From assembly GCF_002161595.1 (NCBI RefSeq), contig NZ_NFID01000001.1, positions 1-64,000 on the forward strand: a stretch of 64,000 nt of DNA, read 5' to 3'. This DNA is from Gemmiger sp. An50 (GTDB lineage: Bacteria; Bacillota; Clostridia; Oscillospirales; Ruminococcaceae). Positions 22,280 through 31,229 of this stretch are shown in pieces; position 1 is the stretch's first letter; every line of letters starts with the position of its first letter. The position numbers were made by a program, and so were the translations under genes. A model generated the notes under the pieces. The model did no database searches. It was not told where the DNA came from and saw only the letters and a list, made by a program, of their open reading frames with translations.

Positions 22280-22319
22280 ATGGCTTTTCCCCCGCCGCGA
22301 AGGACGGGGAAAAAGCCAT
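22280..22319 (-). terminator. Terminator of the GH3/HD-GYP operon
   Basis: Long stem formed by ATGGCTTTTTCCCC and GGGGGAAAAGCCAT on the coding strand, 12 bases downstream of the HD-GYP gene, followed by TGCTGTTTT. Confidence 0.75.
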
Positions 22320-22331
22320 GGGCAGTTTGCG

Positions 22332-24860
22332 TTATTGGCCGGCGCTCTTATGCTGGCTGGCCAGCTGGATGCTGCCCCGTTTCAGCTCGGCCACGAACAC
22401 CGGCACGAGCTTGGGGTCGAACTGGCGGCCCGCCTCCTCGGTGAGAATCTCGATGCCTCGCTCCAGGCTCACCGCTTCTTTGTAGCAGCGCTTGCTGGTC
22501 ATGGCGTCGAAGGAGTCGGCGATGCACAGGATCCGCGCCAGCAGCGGGATGTCCTCGCCGCCGATGCGCCGGGGATAGCCCCGGCCGTCGTACCGCTCGT
22601 GATGGCCGATCACCGCCGGGATGATGTAGTCCAGAGCGGGCAGGTAGCGGATGATGCCCACCGCCGCCTCCACGTGGCCCTGCATCTGCTCATATTCCTC
22701 TTCGGTGAGCTTGCCGTTCTTGTTCAGCACCGTCTCGGGGATGCCTATCTTGCCGATGTCATGCAGCAGGGCCGCCTGGCGCACGATCTCGATCATGTCC
22801 GCGTTCAGGCCTGCGGCCCCGGCCAGCGAGGTGGCGTAGTAGGCCACGTTGTGGGAATGGCTGAAAGTGTAGTGGTCCTTGGCGTCGATGGCGGCCATCA
22901 GGGCCAGCACCGTCTGCTCGTATTCCTGGTAGATGTGGGCGTGGTCCATCTTCTCGGTCTCGCTGTCCGCCTTGCGCAGCACCGACTGGAAGATCTCGAT
23001 GCCGTTTTTGCCACTATGCTTTACATGATACACCGCCATGTCCGCGTTGTCCATCAGCTCCCGGCTGGTGGAGGCGTCAAAGGGGGCGGCGCTGATGCCG
23101 ATGCTCAGGGTCAGCACCTTCAGCTTGTGGTCCACGGTGCGGCGGTTCATGTTGAACACCTGGTCCCGGATGGACTCCGCCAGGGTGCGGGTGGCCAGCA
23201 CGTCGTAACGGGGCAGCAGCACCGCAAATTCCTTGCCGCTGTAGCGGGCCACAAAACCATTGTCGCCCACGCTGCTGCGGATGATGTCCGCAATGCGGCG
23301 CAGGGCAAGGTCGCCTTCTTTCTGGCCGTAAAGCTGGTTGTACAGCTTAAAGTCGTCCACGTTCACGATCATCAGCGCCAGGGTGCTCTCTTTGGTGGTC
23401 TCGAACTGCTCCTCCAGCACCTGCAAGAAGTGCTTGCGGTTCAACAGACCGGTCAGATCGTCCACCCGGGCCTCGTGGTAGGCCTGCTCATACAGGGCGG
23501 CGTTTTTCAGGGCGATGGACGCCACCGAAGCCACCGACAGCATCCACTGCATGTCCTGACCGCTGACCCGGTGCTTGCCCTGCCCCTCGGACACCAAAAT
23601 CAGGCCGGGCATGTCGCCCTCCTCGCCGGTGAGGGCCACGCCGCCTGCAACCCGCAGATAGCGCAGCTGGTTTTTCTCGCTGTCCCACATGGCCTTGTAG
23701 TCCACGGTGGTCTCGAACCGCCGCCAGCTGACGCACTGGCTGCGGTGCAGCACCCGCACCAGCGGGCTGTCCGCCCGGATGGAGAAGGAAAGATCGTTCA
23801 AGGGCTGGTCGCTGTAGCGGGCGTCGTAGTCGCCGGTGGCCGCGTTGCGGGTGCACACGTACACGCCGCCCACGCTGGCTCCCTCCCGGATCACCTCCAC
23901 GGTCTTTTCCAGAATGTCCTGCACGTTCAAAAAGCGCGCCACAGCGGTGCTGTATTCGTTCAGCGCCTCACTCTGGCGGTTCTCCTCCCGCACGAACACG
24001 TTGTTCACCAGCTTGCGCCACAGCCAGGAGAACACGCCCGCGGTCACGAAGAAGAAGACCGCGAACAGAATCACCTCGTAGTCGCCCGCGGCGGGCACCA
24101 GCGCCTCCAGATGCTTCATCAGGTAGGGCTTGAGGTTATAGAACAGGATGAAGGTGAGCATCAGGCCCACCATGTAGCACACGCTCTCGGAGGCCAGCAG
24201 CCGCAGCTTGAACAGCCGCTTTTTCACCAGCGCGTAAAACAGCAAAAGCGCGTTGCCCACACCGGCCAGAATGTCGATGGGGAAGCCAGCGAACATGGGC
24301 AGCAGCAGCGCCGCGTGACCGGCGAACATCACCACGATGCCCTGGGTCACCGGCTGGAACTGGCCCCGGTAGGCAGGCCGTTCCCGGTAGGCGCTCCACA
24401 GATGGTACAGGCTGTGGGCCATGACCCAGCCCACCGCAACAAACAGAAAGCACACCGGCCAAGTGATGGTGTATTCAAACACCACCTCGTCGCCCCGGTC
24501 CAGAAGCTGGGGCGCGGCCAGGAAAAAGCCGGTCTTCACGTTCACCGCGATGATGCCCGCCATGACCAGTAAGTAGATTTTCTCCCACACGCCGGCGGGC
24601 CGTTCCACAAAGTCGCTCAGGAAGCGGTAGTAGGCGCAGGCCATGAGCAGCAGCCCGGCAATGGACACATGGTACCACACCTGATAGGAGGGCGCCACCT
24701 GCCAGCGCATGAGCATGGAGCCGCCGGCCCAGCAGACCATGGTCACCAGCAGCCACAGAAAGGACCACAGCTCCCGGGTCTTATGGGAGGCCAGCACCAC
24801 CAGAAAGATGCCCGCGTAGATGAACAGGGCGATGGCCGAGATATAACCGTACATGTCCAT
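22332..24860 (-). CDS. Membrane sensor with degenerate GGDEF and HD-GYP phosphodiesterase domains
   Basis: 842 residues from ATG 24860 (GGAGG eight bases upstream). About seven membrane segments occupy residues 1-240 (histidine-kinase-like 7TM sensor). A GAF-like region follows at about 290-450, then a GGDEF domain at about 455-620 and an HD-GYP domain at about 640-830. The GGDEF active-site loop reads SGKEF, so cyclase activity is doubtful. The HD-GYP part has HDIGKIG, HHERYDGRGYP and a complete metal-ligand set, which predicts hydrolysis of cyclic di-GMP or cGAMP. The substrate-binding GGDEF may act as an allosteric GTP sensor. It is the last gene of a three-gene operon. Confidence 0.88.
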   Translation of the reverse strand: MDMYGYISAIALFIYAGIFLVVLASHKTRELWSFLWLLVTMVCWAGGSMLMRWQVAPSYQVWYHVSIAGLLLMACAYYRFLSDFVERPAGVWEKIYLLVMAGIIAVNVKTGFFLAAPQLLDRGDEVVFEYTITWPVCFLFVAVGWVMAHSLYHLWSAYRERPAYRGQFQPVTQGIVVMFAGHAALLLPMFAGFPIDILAGVGNALLLFYALVKKRLFKLRLLASESVCYMVGLMLTFILFYNLKPYLMKHLEALVPAAGDYEVILFAVFFFVTAGVFSWLWRKLVNNVFVREENRQSEALNEYSTAVARFLNVQDILEKTVEVIREGASVGGVYVCTRNAATGDYDARYSDQPLNDLSFSIRADSPLVRVLHRSQCVSWRRFETTVDYKAMWDSEKNQLRYLRVAGGVALTGEEGDMPGLILVSEGQGKHRVSGQDMQWMLSVASVASIALKNAALYEQAYHEARVDDLTGLLNRKHFLQVLEEQFETTKESTLALMIVNVDDFKLYNQLYGQKEGDLALRRIADIIRSSVGDNGFVARYSGKEFAVLLPRYDVLATRTLAESIRDQVFNMNRRTVDHKLKVLTLSIGISAAPFDASTSRELMDNADMAVYHVKHSGKNGIEIFQSVLRKADSETEKMDHAHIYQEYEQTVLALMAAIDAKDHYTFSHSHNVAYYATSLAGAAGLNADMIEIVRQAALLHDIGKIGIPETVLNKNGKLTEEEYEQMQGHVEAAVGIIRYLPALDYIIPAVIGHHERYDGRGYPRRIGGEDIPLLARILCIADSFDAMTSKRCYKEAVSLERGIEILTEEAGRQFDPKLVPVFVAELKRGSIQLASQHKSAGQ

Positions 24861-24865
24861 TGGAA

Positions 24866-26491
24866 TCACCTCCTGCCCGGCCGCCAGGTTCCGGCGCGCT
24901 GGTTGTGCAGCAGGGCCTCCATGGCGTAGTTGTCCGGGTTCATGTGGCGGGGCGGCCGCCCGTGGGCCGCGCAGTATTCGGCAAAGCTGCCGCTGCGCAG
25001 GATGGTCACCTTCAGCGGGTCCATCCCCAGGATCTTTTTCAGGTCCCGATAGTCCTGATCGGTGTACTTGAAGTAGGTGGTCAAAAGATCACGCAGCACC
25101 TGGGTGTTCACCGCCCGGTTCAAAAACTCGCTCTTCTCCACCTCCACGTACAAATGGAAGTAGGGCCGGTTCTCGGCGGTGTACTCCTTCAGGGCCACCC
25201 AACCCACCACCGGCAGGCCGGACAGGTCCAGCACGTTCTGGATGCCCTGCTCGGAAATGCGGGTGAAGCCCGCGATGTCGATGATGGCAGGCACCCGGTC
25301 CACGTATTCAAACCGGGGGATGCTGGTGCCGTCCTCCCGGCTGGAAAGGCCCACGCAGCGGTAGGTGTCGCCCACCCGGTAGCGGGCGAAGGCGCCGCCC
25401 TTGAGCACCGTAAGCACGATCTCGTAGATCTCGCCGGGCACCACCTCGTCCATCAGATAGGTGCGGGGCTTGTAGTCCGGGTCGTCCATCAGGCGGATGG
25501 TGTCCGCAATGGGCAAAAATTCATAGAAGCAGGTATCCGGGAAGAAATACATGCCGTTGCGGGTCCAGGTCTCGGTGCCGATGATGGAGGGCTCGGTGCC
25601 CGCGAACAGCTCCATGGGCCGCACGCCCCACAGCTCCTCCAGATCGTCCTTGTAGCAGCGGTTGTCGGTGCCCGCCACCATGAAGCCCTTCAGATGGAAC
25701 AGGTCCCGGGGCTTCAAGGGCCGGTTTTCCTTTTTGCAGCGCTGTTTGGCCCGGGCGATGCGCAGCAGCATATCCGGCCGGAACTTGAGCAGGTCGCCGG
25801 CCTTCAGCTTCGCCTTGCCGCCCATCTGGGAAAGGCTCTGGCTCACCGCGTAAGCCACGCTGCCCAGACCGAAGAAATATTCCACGTCCTGCTGCATGGC
25901 CATCTTGAAGCCCAGCTTGTTGCGCTCGCTGAAGCTCATGTTCACCGCATCCTTCACGGCGGGCAGGAACTTGATGTCGATGGCCTCGTTCAGCGCCAGC
26001 GGGAACAGGCCGGTGGCGTAGGGCAGCGGGGCCAGGCCGTAGAGCACCTTGTCGGTCTTGTCCACATTGAAGCTGCCCTTCTTGCGGCTGGTGCTCAGAA
26101 TCAGGCAGGCCACCACATTGTCCCGGAAGGTATCCAGCATGCTGCGGGTGTAGGGGGCCAGCTTGATGGGATGCCGTCCGCCCTCCCAGGTGGTCTGGAT
26201 CCAGATGACCGGATTGTCCGGCAGCATGCTGGCGTTCTTGCGCAGCAGAATGTCGGCGTAGTCCTCGTAGCTGGTCAGGGGCACCATACGGCGGAATTCC
26301 TCGATGGTAGCGGGCTTTTTGCCCTTCAGGATGGACTGCCCCAGCATGCAGCCGCTCCACAGCTGAATCTGCTCGGCCATCAGCCGCTTCTGGATGGCCA
26401 TGTATTCTTCCATGCTCAGGTCCAGAAAGCCGCAATACTGGCTCCAGACCTCGTCGTACTCCTGACGGTCCAGCTTATCCTGCAGGCTCAT
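24866..26491 (-). CDS. GH3 family acyl-acid-amido synthetase-like protein
   Basis: 541 residues. The protein resembles the GH3 auxin-responsive family of adenylate-forming enzymes that join acyl acids to amino acids. Visible are an N-terminal QTTWEGGRHPIKLAPYT region in the phosphate-loop position, a central FAGTEPSIIGTETW motif, GGAFARYRVGDTYRCVG and AGFTRISEQGIQNVL. In bacteria the substrate of these proteins is rarely known. The gene overlaps the upstream methyltransferase gene by four bases (ATGA), and its stop lies inside the ribosome binding site of the HD-GYP gene, so the three are co-expressed. Confidence 0.8.
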   Translation of the reverse strand: MSLQDKLDRQEYDEVWSQYCGFLDLSMEEYMAIQKRLMAEQIQLWSGCMLGQSILKGKKPATIEEFRRMVPLTSYEDYADILLRKNASMLPDNPVIWIQTTWEGGRHPIKLAPYTRSMLDTFRDNVVACLILSTSRKKGSFNVDKTDKVLYGLAPLPYATGLFPLALNEAIDIKFLPAVKDAVNMSFSERNKLGFKMAMQQDVEYFFGLGSVAYAVSQSLSQMGGKAKLKAGDLLKFRPDMLLRIARAKQRCKKENRPLKPRDLFHLKGFMVAGTDNRCYKDDLEELWGVRPMELFAGTEPSIIGTETWTRNGMYFFPDTCFYEFLPIADTIRLMDDPDYKPRTYLMDEVVPGEIYEIVLTVLKGGAFARYRVGDTYRCVGLSSREDGTSIPRFEYVDRVPAIIDIAGFTRISEQGIQNVLDLSGLPVVGWVALKEYTAENRPYFHLYVEVEKSEFLNRAVNTQVLRDLLTTYFKYTDQDYRDLKKILGMDPLKVTILRSGSFAEYCAAHGRPPRHMNPDNYAMEALLHNQRAGTWRPGRR

Positions 26492-27060
26492 TGCTCGGCG
26501 CCCCCCTTCCAGGTCCGCACGCAGCGCGCGGCGCTGCCCGGCGTGGGCAGCAGAAAGGGCGTGGTGCGGCGGTATTCCTCATAGTTCACAAAGCTTTTGG
26601 GAAAGGTCCAGCAGTCCTGAAACAGAACGTAAGCGATGTTCAGCCCGGTCATGACCAGGGCGAACACCGCCGCTTTGGGCGCGCCCAGCAGCAGCCCCAG
26701 ACACAGATACGCCCCGGCGAACCAGAGCACGCCGGGGTGGCGGCACAGCGCGTACATTCCCCCCGTGTAAGCCTTGCGGGGGGCGTTTTCCTCCAGATAC
26801 GTGGCGCTGAAGGGCAGCGCAAAAAACAGGGTGTAGACCATCAGGGCCAAAAACACCGCCGCCAGCGCCCCCAGCGCCAGCGCTCTGCCGCTGAACGCAA
26901 AAAAGGCCCGGCAGTTCCACACCAGCAGTCCGGTGGCCGCGGCCAGAAGCGCGCAGCCCACCGCGAACAGCCGGTGGAACCAGGGCCGTACCGGGCGAAC
27001 GCTGTTTACGTCGTAGGCAAAAAAGGCGGCAAAGGCCGCCGTTCCCAGCACAAACTCCAT
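26488..27060 (-). CDS. ICMT-like membrane methyltransferase
   Basis: 190 residues with five or six hydrophobic segments. The C-terminal half carries YALCRHPGVLWF and a following NIAYVLFQDCWTFPKSFVNY segment with EEYRRTTP, the SAM-binding end of isoprenylcysteine methyltransferase-like or phospholipid-methyltransferase proteins. The likely role is methylation of a lipid or a small hydrophobic acid in the membrane. It is first in the operon with the GH3 and HD-GYP genes. No promoter stands out in the 27061-27240 stretch, which is AT-rich near 27150-27230. Confidence 0.75.
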   Translation of the reverse strand: MEFVLGTAAFAAFFAYDVNSVRPVRPWFHRLFAVGCALLAAATGLLVWNCRAFFAFSGRALALGALAAVFLALMVYTLFFALPFSATYLEENAPRKAYTGGMYALCRHPGVLWFAGAYLCLGLLLGAPKAAVFALVMTGLNIAYVLFQDCWTFPKSFVNYEEYRRTTPFLLPTPGSAARCVRTWKGGAEQ

Positions 27061-27248
27061 CCTCTTTCCATTCCTTCCTCAAACCGCGGGAACCGGCCCG
27101 TCCGCTGGGCCAACGTTTTACTTCTCCCCTGTTCCCGCGTTTTATCGCGTTATTTTAATCATATCAAAATCCCGCGCGGTTTACAATTTTTCTTTTGCGG
27201 TTTGGAGCAATAATTTAATACTTTTTGGCGGTTTTTCGCCCCTTTTGC

Positions 27249-27287
27249 AAAAAAAGACCGCCGCCGGCTGTTTCAGCCGACGGCGGG
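27249..27287 (-). terminator. Terminator of the CBS pyrophosphatase gene
   Basis: CCGCCGTCGGCTG, an AAA loop and CAGCCGGCGGCGG on the coding strand, then TCTTTTTTT. It lies 50 bases after the stop codon. Confidence 0.9.
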
Positions 27288-27337
27288 GATGGATATTTTG
27301 CAAACGCAGCGGGGATTTTCCCCTGCGGCGGCCCGGC

Positions 27338-29002
27338 TCACATCTGGGCCAGAGTCTCCAGCATGGAGGGGATCATCTGCTTTTTGCGGCTGACCACGCC
27401 GGGCAGAACCACGCTGCCGTCGGTGTCCCGCTCGCAGCGGAAGGCGGTGCCGATCAGCTGCTCGGCGCCCTCGCCGCAGAACAGTACCTTGCTGGACTGA
27501 TCCTTCACGCTGGTGAGCATGAAAAAGATCATCTGCACACCCTCGCGCTTGAGGGCCTCGGGCAGGTAGGGACGCAGCAGCTCAGCGGCGCGCTGGCGGT
27601 TCTTCTCGCTCATGTAGCTGCCCTGACCCACGCCGAAGCGGATGTCGCCATGAGTGAAGATCTTGAAGTCCTGGAAGAACACATCCTCAGCGGCGCGGCC
27701 CTCCAGATTCTCACCGGCCTCGAAGATCTCGTTGGCCAGCTCCTCGGGCTCGACCCCGACGATCTTTGCCAGCTCACGGGCGGCAGCCTCGTCCACGGGG
27801 GTGCAGGTGGGAGAACGGAAGCACAGCGTGTCGGACAGAATGGCGCTGAGCATCAGGCCCGCGATGTGGGGCTCGATCTCCACGCCCTGCTCCTGGTACA
27901 TCTGGTACACGATGGTGCAGGTGCAGCCCACCGGCTGGTTGCGGAAGAACACGGGCTGGCTGGTCTCCAGGCTGCCCAGACGGTGATGGTCCACCACCTC
28001 CAGGATGTCGGCCTCTTCCCAGCCGTCCACGCACTGGGTCTTTTCGTTGTGGTCCACCAGGATCAGCTGCTTGCGCTGCAGATTCAGCAGGTTACGGCGG
28101 CTGATCAGGCCCAGATACTTGCCGGAGTTGGTGTGCACGGGGAAGTAGTTGTCACGCACCTTACTCATGACCTTCTTCACCTCGTCCACGGGGGTGCTGG
28201 GCAGGAAGGTGCGCAGCTTCTCGCGGGGGGTCATGTGGGTGCTTACGGGCACGCTCTGCTTGATCAGGCAGGAAACGGCGTAGGTATCGTAGGGGCTGCT
28301 GATCAGCAGGCAGCCGCGCTCGTTGGCCAGCTTGACGATGGTCTTGGCCACGGTGGGCTCCATGCACACCACCACGCAGGCGGCGCCCATCTCGATGGCG
28401 CACAGCTGGGTCTCGTAGCGGTTGGCCACCAGCACGATGTCGCCGGCTTCCATGGTGTTCTCCAGCACGTCGGGGCTGGAGGCGCCGATCACGATCTTGC
28501 CGCTCTCGAAGTAGCCGGAATCATCGCCGGCCAGCACGGTGCCGCCCAGGACCTCCACCACGTTCTTGATGGGAGTGCGGGCGTTGCTCAGGGCATGGGT
28601 GTCCAGGCTGTCCATGTTGGCCACAGCCAGATCGCCCAGGGTGATCAGGCCCTGCAGCATGCCCTTCTCGTCCACCACGGGCTGGCTGTTGGCCTGGGTG
28701 TCGCGCATGGTTTCCCAGGCGCGGCGCATGGTGGTGTCGCCCAGAATGCCGGGCACGGGGCGGATGTCGATGTCTTGCACCTGAGCGCTCACGTTCAGGC
28801 AGCGGCGGGGGGTCTTGGCGCCGAAACGCTTGAGCACGAAGGCGGTCTCCTGGTTGATCTCGCCCGCGCGGCAGGCTTCATGCCAGGGGCCCACGGTCTT
28901 ATTCTTCAGATTGGAATAGGCAATGGCCGAGCAGATGGAGTCCGTGTCCGGGTTGCGGTGGCCGATCACCATGATTTTACGCTTGGCGTTGGTCTGGTCC
29001 AT
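27338..29002 (-). CDS. Manganese-dependent inorganic pyrophosphatase with CBS and DRTGG domains
   Basis: 554 residues. The DHH-family catalytic part is split: MVIGHRNPDTDS at about residues 11-22, a DHN motif near 325, VVDHHRLGS near 345, and a C-terminal DHHA2 domain ending in SRKKQMIP. Inserted between them are two CBS motifs (about 75-135 and 250-310) around a DRTGG domain (about 140-250). This is the family-II CBS-PPase type known from clostridia, where adenine nucleotides regulate the enzyme. It hydrolyses pyrophosphate in the cytosol. The gene is single and has its own terminator. Confidence 0.93.
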   Translation of the reverse strand: MDQTNAKRKIMVIGHRNPDTDSICSAIAYSNLKNKTVGPWHEACRAGEINQETAFVLKRFGAKTPRRCLNVSAQVQDIDIRPVPGILGDTTMRRAWETMRDTQANSQPVVDEKGMLQGLITLGDLAVANMDSLDTHALSNARTPIKNVVEVLGGTVLAGDDSGYFESGKIVIGASSPDVLENTMEAGDIVLVANRYETQLCAIEMGAACVVVCMEPTVAKTIVKLANERGCLLISSPYDTYAVSCLIKQSVPVSTHMTPREKLRTFLPSTPVDEVKKVMSKVRDNYFPVHTNSGKYLGLISRRNLLNLQRKQLILVDHNEKTQCVDGWEEADILEVVDHHRLGSLETSQPVFFRNQPVGCTCTIVYQMYQEQGVEIEPHIAGLMLSAILSDTLCFRSPTCTPVDEAAARELAKIVGVEPEELANEIFEAGENLEGRAAEDVFFQDFKIFTHGDIRFGVGQGSYMSEKNRQRAAELLRPYLPEALKREGVQMIFFMLTSVKDQSSKVLFCGEGAEQLIGTAFRCERDTDGSVVLPGVVSRKKQMIPSMLETLAQM

Positions 29003-29419
29003 GTTAAACTATACCTCTCGCTTTCCCCTGCAGGGCGCCTTTGCCCACCAAACGGCCACACCGGCGTTCGGCCCCCTGCAATTTTATAATCTATAAATAA
29101 GGTTGAAAGAATCCTGCTGTACATTATACACTACTCTTTGCAGTAAAGTACATCAAATTGCGCAAAATGGCTTTATTTTTCACGAACTGCTGCTATTTTG
29201 GCACAAAAGGCGCAAATCTACTGGTGATTTTGCAGGCGATACCGGTATTTTTTTCGCAGGCTGTTTCCACCCGTGCCCGGAGCGCCCGGTTTTTGGGGTG
29301 CATTTCGCATCCTTCCGGCGGCGGATTTTCCACAGAACGGCCACCAATGTGTGGAAAAACAGGGCGCGGCTGCGGGACCAAACGCCACACCCCGCAAGCA
29401 TTACATTTCCGGCATAAAA
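29003..29419. other. Intergenic region without a convincing gene
   Basis: This stretch lies upstream of the CBS pyrophosphatase gene. It is AT-rich near 29085-29150, where the leftward strand has TATAAT-like boxes that probably belong to that gene's promoter, although no good -35 partner is clear. The rest has short open frames on both strands with no ribosome binding site and no recognisable sequence. Confidence 0.5.
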
Positions 29420-29457
29420 AAGGACGCGGCAGGCGAAATACGGCCTGACGCGTCCTT
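29420..29457 (-). terminator. Terminator of the alcohol dehydrogenase gene
   Basis: AAGGACGCG and CGCGTCCTT arms with inner TCAGGC/GCCTG pairing, then TTTTTT, 37 bases after the stop codon. Confidence 0.85.
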
Positions 29458-29494
29458 CTGCTGTTTTATCTGCCGGGCGCTGTGCTCCAGCTGC

Positions 29495-30556
29495 TTACCA
29501 CTGGATGTGCACCACCGGCTTGATCAGATCACGGGGCTTCTGGTCCATGGCCACGAAGGCTTCCGGGATCTTGTCGAATCCATCGTACTGGTAGTTGAGC
29601 ATCTTTTCCGGTGCGACCCGGCCGTTCTGGATCAGACGGAGCATCTTCTGGATGCGGTAAGCGCCGCCCGGGCAGAAGCCGCCGCGGATCGAAATATCCG
29701 ACATACCCAGTCCCCAAAGCGGAGCGGGAATGTGGTAGGTGTCGGTGGGGTCCAGGAAGGTGACATTGGAGACCACACCGTTGGACTTCACAACCGACAG
29801 CGCCTGATTCAGAGTGGAAGCGTCTCCGCCTGCCAGGATCGCACGGTCCACCTTGCCGCCCTCCAGCTCCAGGATCTGCTGCACCACATCGCCGTCCTTG
29901 TAGCTCACGATGTCGGTTGCGCCGTATTCCCGTGCCAGCTCCGCGCAGTTGGGCCGGGTGCCGATGCCGATGATGCGGCCCGCCCCCCGCAGCCGGGCAC
30001 CGGCCACCGCCATCAGGCCCACCGGGCCGATGCCGAACACGACCACGGTGTCACCCAGCTGGATATCGGCCATTTCCGCACCGTAGAAACCGGTGCTCAT
30101 CATATCGACGGTCATCAGGGCGGCGTCCACGCTCACGTCCTTCGGCAGCAGCACCAGGTTGGCGTCCGCGTTGTTCACGTGGAAAAATTCCGCAAACACG
30201 CCGTCCTTCTGGGTCAGATATTTGAAGCTGGCCATGCTGGCATAGTCATGGGCATTGTTCGCGCCGCGCTGCTGCAGGGCAGGCGCTTCCCAGTCGGGGG
30301 TGACGCAGGGTACCACCACGATGTCACCCGGGCGGAAGCCGCGCACCAGAGCGCCCACCTCCACCACCTCGGCCACCGCTTCGTGCCCCAGGATCACCGG
30401 GCTGCCGGTGGTGGAACCCATGTGCATGGTGTGGGTATCGGAGGAGCAGGGCGCCACCGCAATGGGACGCACCACCGCATCCATCGGCCCAGCCGTCGGT
30501 TTTTCACGCTCCAGCCAGCCATGTTCGCCCGGAGCCAGTACTGCATAACCTTTCAT
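29495..30556 (-). CDS. NADP-dependent secondary alcohol dehydrogenase (zinc, MDR family)
   Basis: 353 residues from ATG 30556 (AGAGGT seven bases upstream); longer starts are unsupported. It is closely similar to the isopropanol dehydrogenase of Clostridium beijerinckii: MKGYAVLAPGEHGWLERE, APCSSDTHT with Cys37, GHEAVAEVVEVG with His58-Glu59, and TVDMMSTGFYGAEMADIQLG. These give the single catalytic zinc. The structural zinc lobe is absent, as in that enzyme. The GIGTRPNC loop keeps the Arg that favours NADP. The likely role is reduction of ketones or aldehydes to rebalance cofactors. A small palindrome (TTCCATACTGGAA, near 30650-30664) lies upstream. Confidence 0.88.
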   Translation of the reverse strand: MKGYAVLAPGEHGWLEREKPTAGPMDAVVRPIAVAPCSSDTHTMHMGSTTGSPVILGHEAVAEVVEVGALVRGFRPGDIVVVPCVTPDWEAPALQQRGANNAHDYASMASFKYLTQKDGVFAEFFHVNNADANLVLLPKDVSVDAALMTVDMMSTGFYGAEMADIQLGDTVVVFGIGPVGLMAVAGARLRGAGRIIGIGTRPNCAELAREYGATDIVSYKDGDVVQQILELEGGKVDRAILAGGDASTLNQALSVVKSNGVVSNVTFLDPTDTYHIPAPLWGLGMSDISIRGGFCPGGAYRIQKMLRLIQNGRVAPEKMLNYQYDGFDKIPEAFVAMDQKPRDLIKPVVHIQW

Positions 30557-30748
30557 CGTTACAACCTCTTTTCTGAAATTTGCGCGGAACACCGTCCGCA
30601 GAGTACAGATGGCTTCCAATACAAGCGCACCTGATTTTATAACCAATTCCAGTATGGAAGTATGATGTTTTTTTGTTAATATTGTAAAGTGCCAAAAATA
30701 CCGCACGTTCCTCGGTCAGATGACCATTTCCCTGTTCCGGCGCTTCCT

Positions 30749-30820
30749 TATTCACTATTCACTATTCATTCCCCTGCGGCGGGCAGCCTTCAGTGAAGAG
30801 TGAAAAGTGAAGAGTGAAAA
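30749..30820. repeat. Short tandem and inverted repeats (TTCACTATTCA and GTGAAGAGTGAAAA units)
   Basis: Left arm TTCACTATTCACTATTCA at about 30750-30768 and right arm with two copies of GTGAAGAGTGAAAA at 30793-30820. The arms are partly complementary around a GC-rich centre. Such sequences are common dispersed intergenic repeats in gut Firmicutes. It separates the alcohol dehydrogenase gene from the tRNA region. Confidence 0.6.
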
Positions 30821-30824
30821 AGGA

Positions 30825-30854
30825 AAACCCCGAACGCAAATGCGTTCGGGGTTT
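30825..30854 (-). terminator. Hairpin downstream of the tRNA-Ser 3' fragment
   Basis: AACCCCGAACGCA and TGCGTTCGGGGTT form a near-perfect stem with T-runs on the leftward strand. It stands in the same place relative to the tRNA fragment at 30856 as the terminator at 31070-31101 does relative to the intact tRNA. Confidence 0.75.
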
Positions 30855-30855
30855 T

Positions 30856-30880
30856 TGGCGGAGAAGGAGGGATTTGAACC
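30856..30880 (-). repeat. 25-bp copy of the tRNA-Ser(GCT) 3' end (attachment-site-like)
   Basis: These 25 bases are identical to 31103-31127, the CCA end, acceptor strand and T-arm part of the intact tRNA-Ser. The rest of the tRNA is absent here. A repeated tRNA 3' end is the usual trace of integrase-mediated insertion. The 222 bases between the copies contain further T-arm-like pieces (30993-31007 and 31031-31043) but no gene. Confidence 0.7.
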
Positions 30881-31063
30881 TGCTTCGCAGGCCCCCTTGC
30901 GGTGCCCGGAACCCGGTCTGCGGCGGACCAGGCCGCCTTGCCGCGTTCCGACCGCTGCGGTGCGGGCTTCTCCCTGTTTCCGCCACTGGCGGCGGTCGAA
31001 CCCCGCACCCCCGCCGGTCCCCGGCGCTTCGGGTTCAAATCCCACACCTGACCGGAACTTCTG

Positions 31064-31101
31064 AAAAAATAACAGCCGCTCGAAAAATCCGAGCGGCTGT
31101 T
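31064..31101 (-). terminator. Terminator of tRNA-Ser(GCT)
   Basis: AACAGCCGCTCG and CGAGCGGCTGTT arms (31071-31082 and 31090-31101) followed on the leftward strand by ATTTTTT. It begins two bases after the tRNA 3' end. Confidence 0.9.
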
Positions 31102-31102
31102 C

Positions 31103-31193
31103 TGGCGGAGAAGGAGGGATTTGAACCCTCGCGCCGGTTTCCCGACCTACGCCCTTAGCAGGGGCGCCTCTTCGACCTCTTGAGTACTTCTCC
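31103..31193 (-). tRNA. tRNA-Ser (anticodon GCT)
   Basis: Class II tRNA of 91 bases with encoded CCA. The acceptor stem GGAGAAG pairs with CTTCTCC. The anticodon loop contains CTGCTAA (GCT), and the long variable arm (GTAGGTCGGGAAACCGGCGC region) is typical of serine tRNAs. The T-arm is GGGTTCAAATCCC. It reads AGC and AGU codons. Its 3' end is duplicated at 30856-30880. Confidence 0.95.
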
Positions 31194-31229
31194 AGAGCAA
31201 AGTCCATATCAAAATATGAAATTGTAAAA

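Noticed and set aside
22245-24572. A 775-codon plus-strand frame opposite the HD-GYP gene
   Set aside because: Shadow of a clear multidomain protein on the other strand; no start signal and His/Gly/Val-rich composition.
30881-31102. A possible further tRNA gene between the two tRNA-Ser 3' ends
   Set aside because: T-arm-like fragments occur on both strands, but no matching acceptor stem, anticodon arm or CCA end could be built around them.
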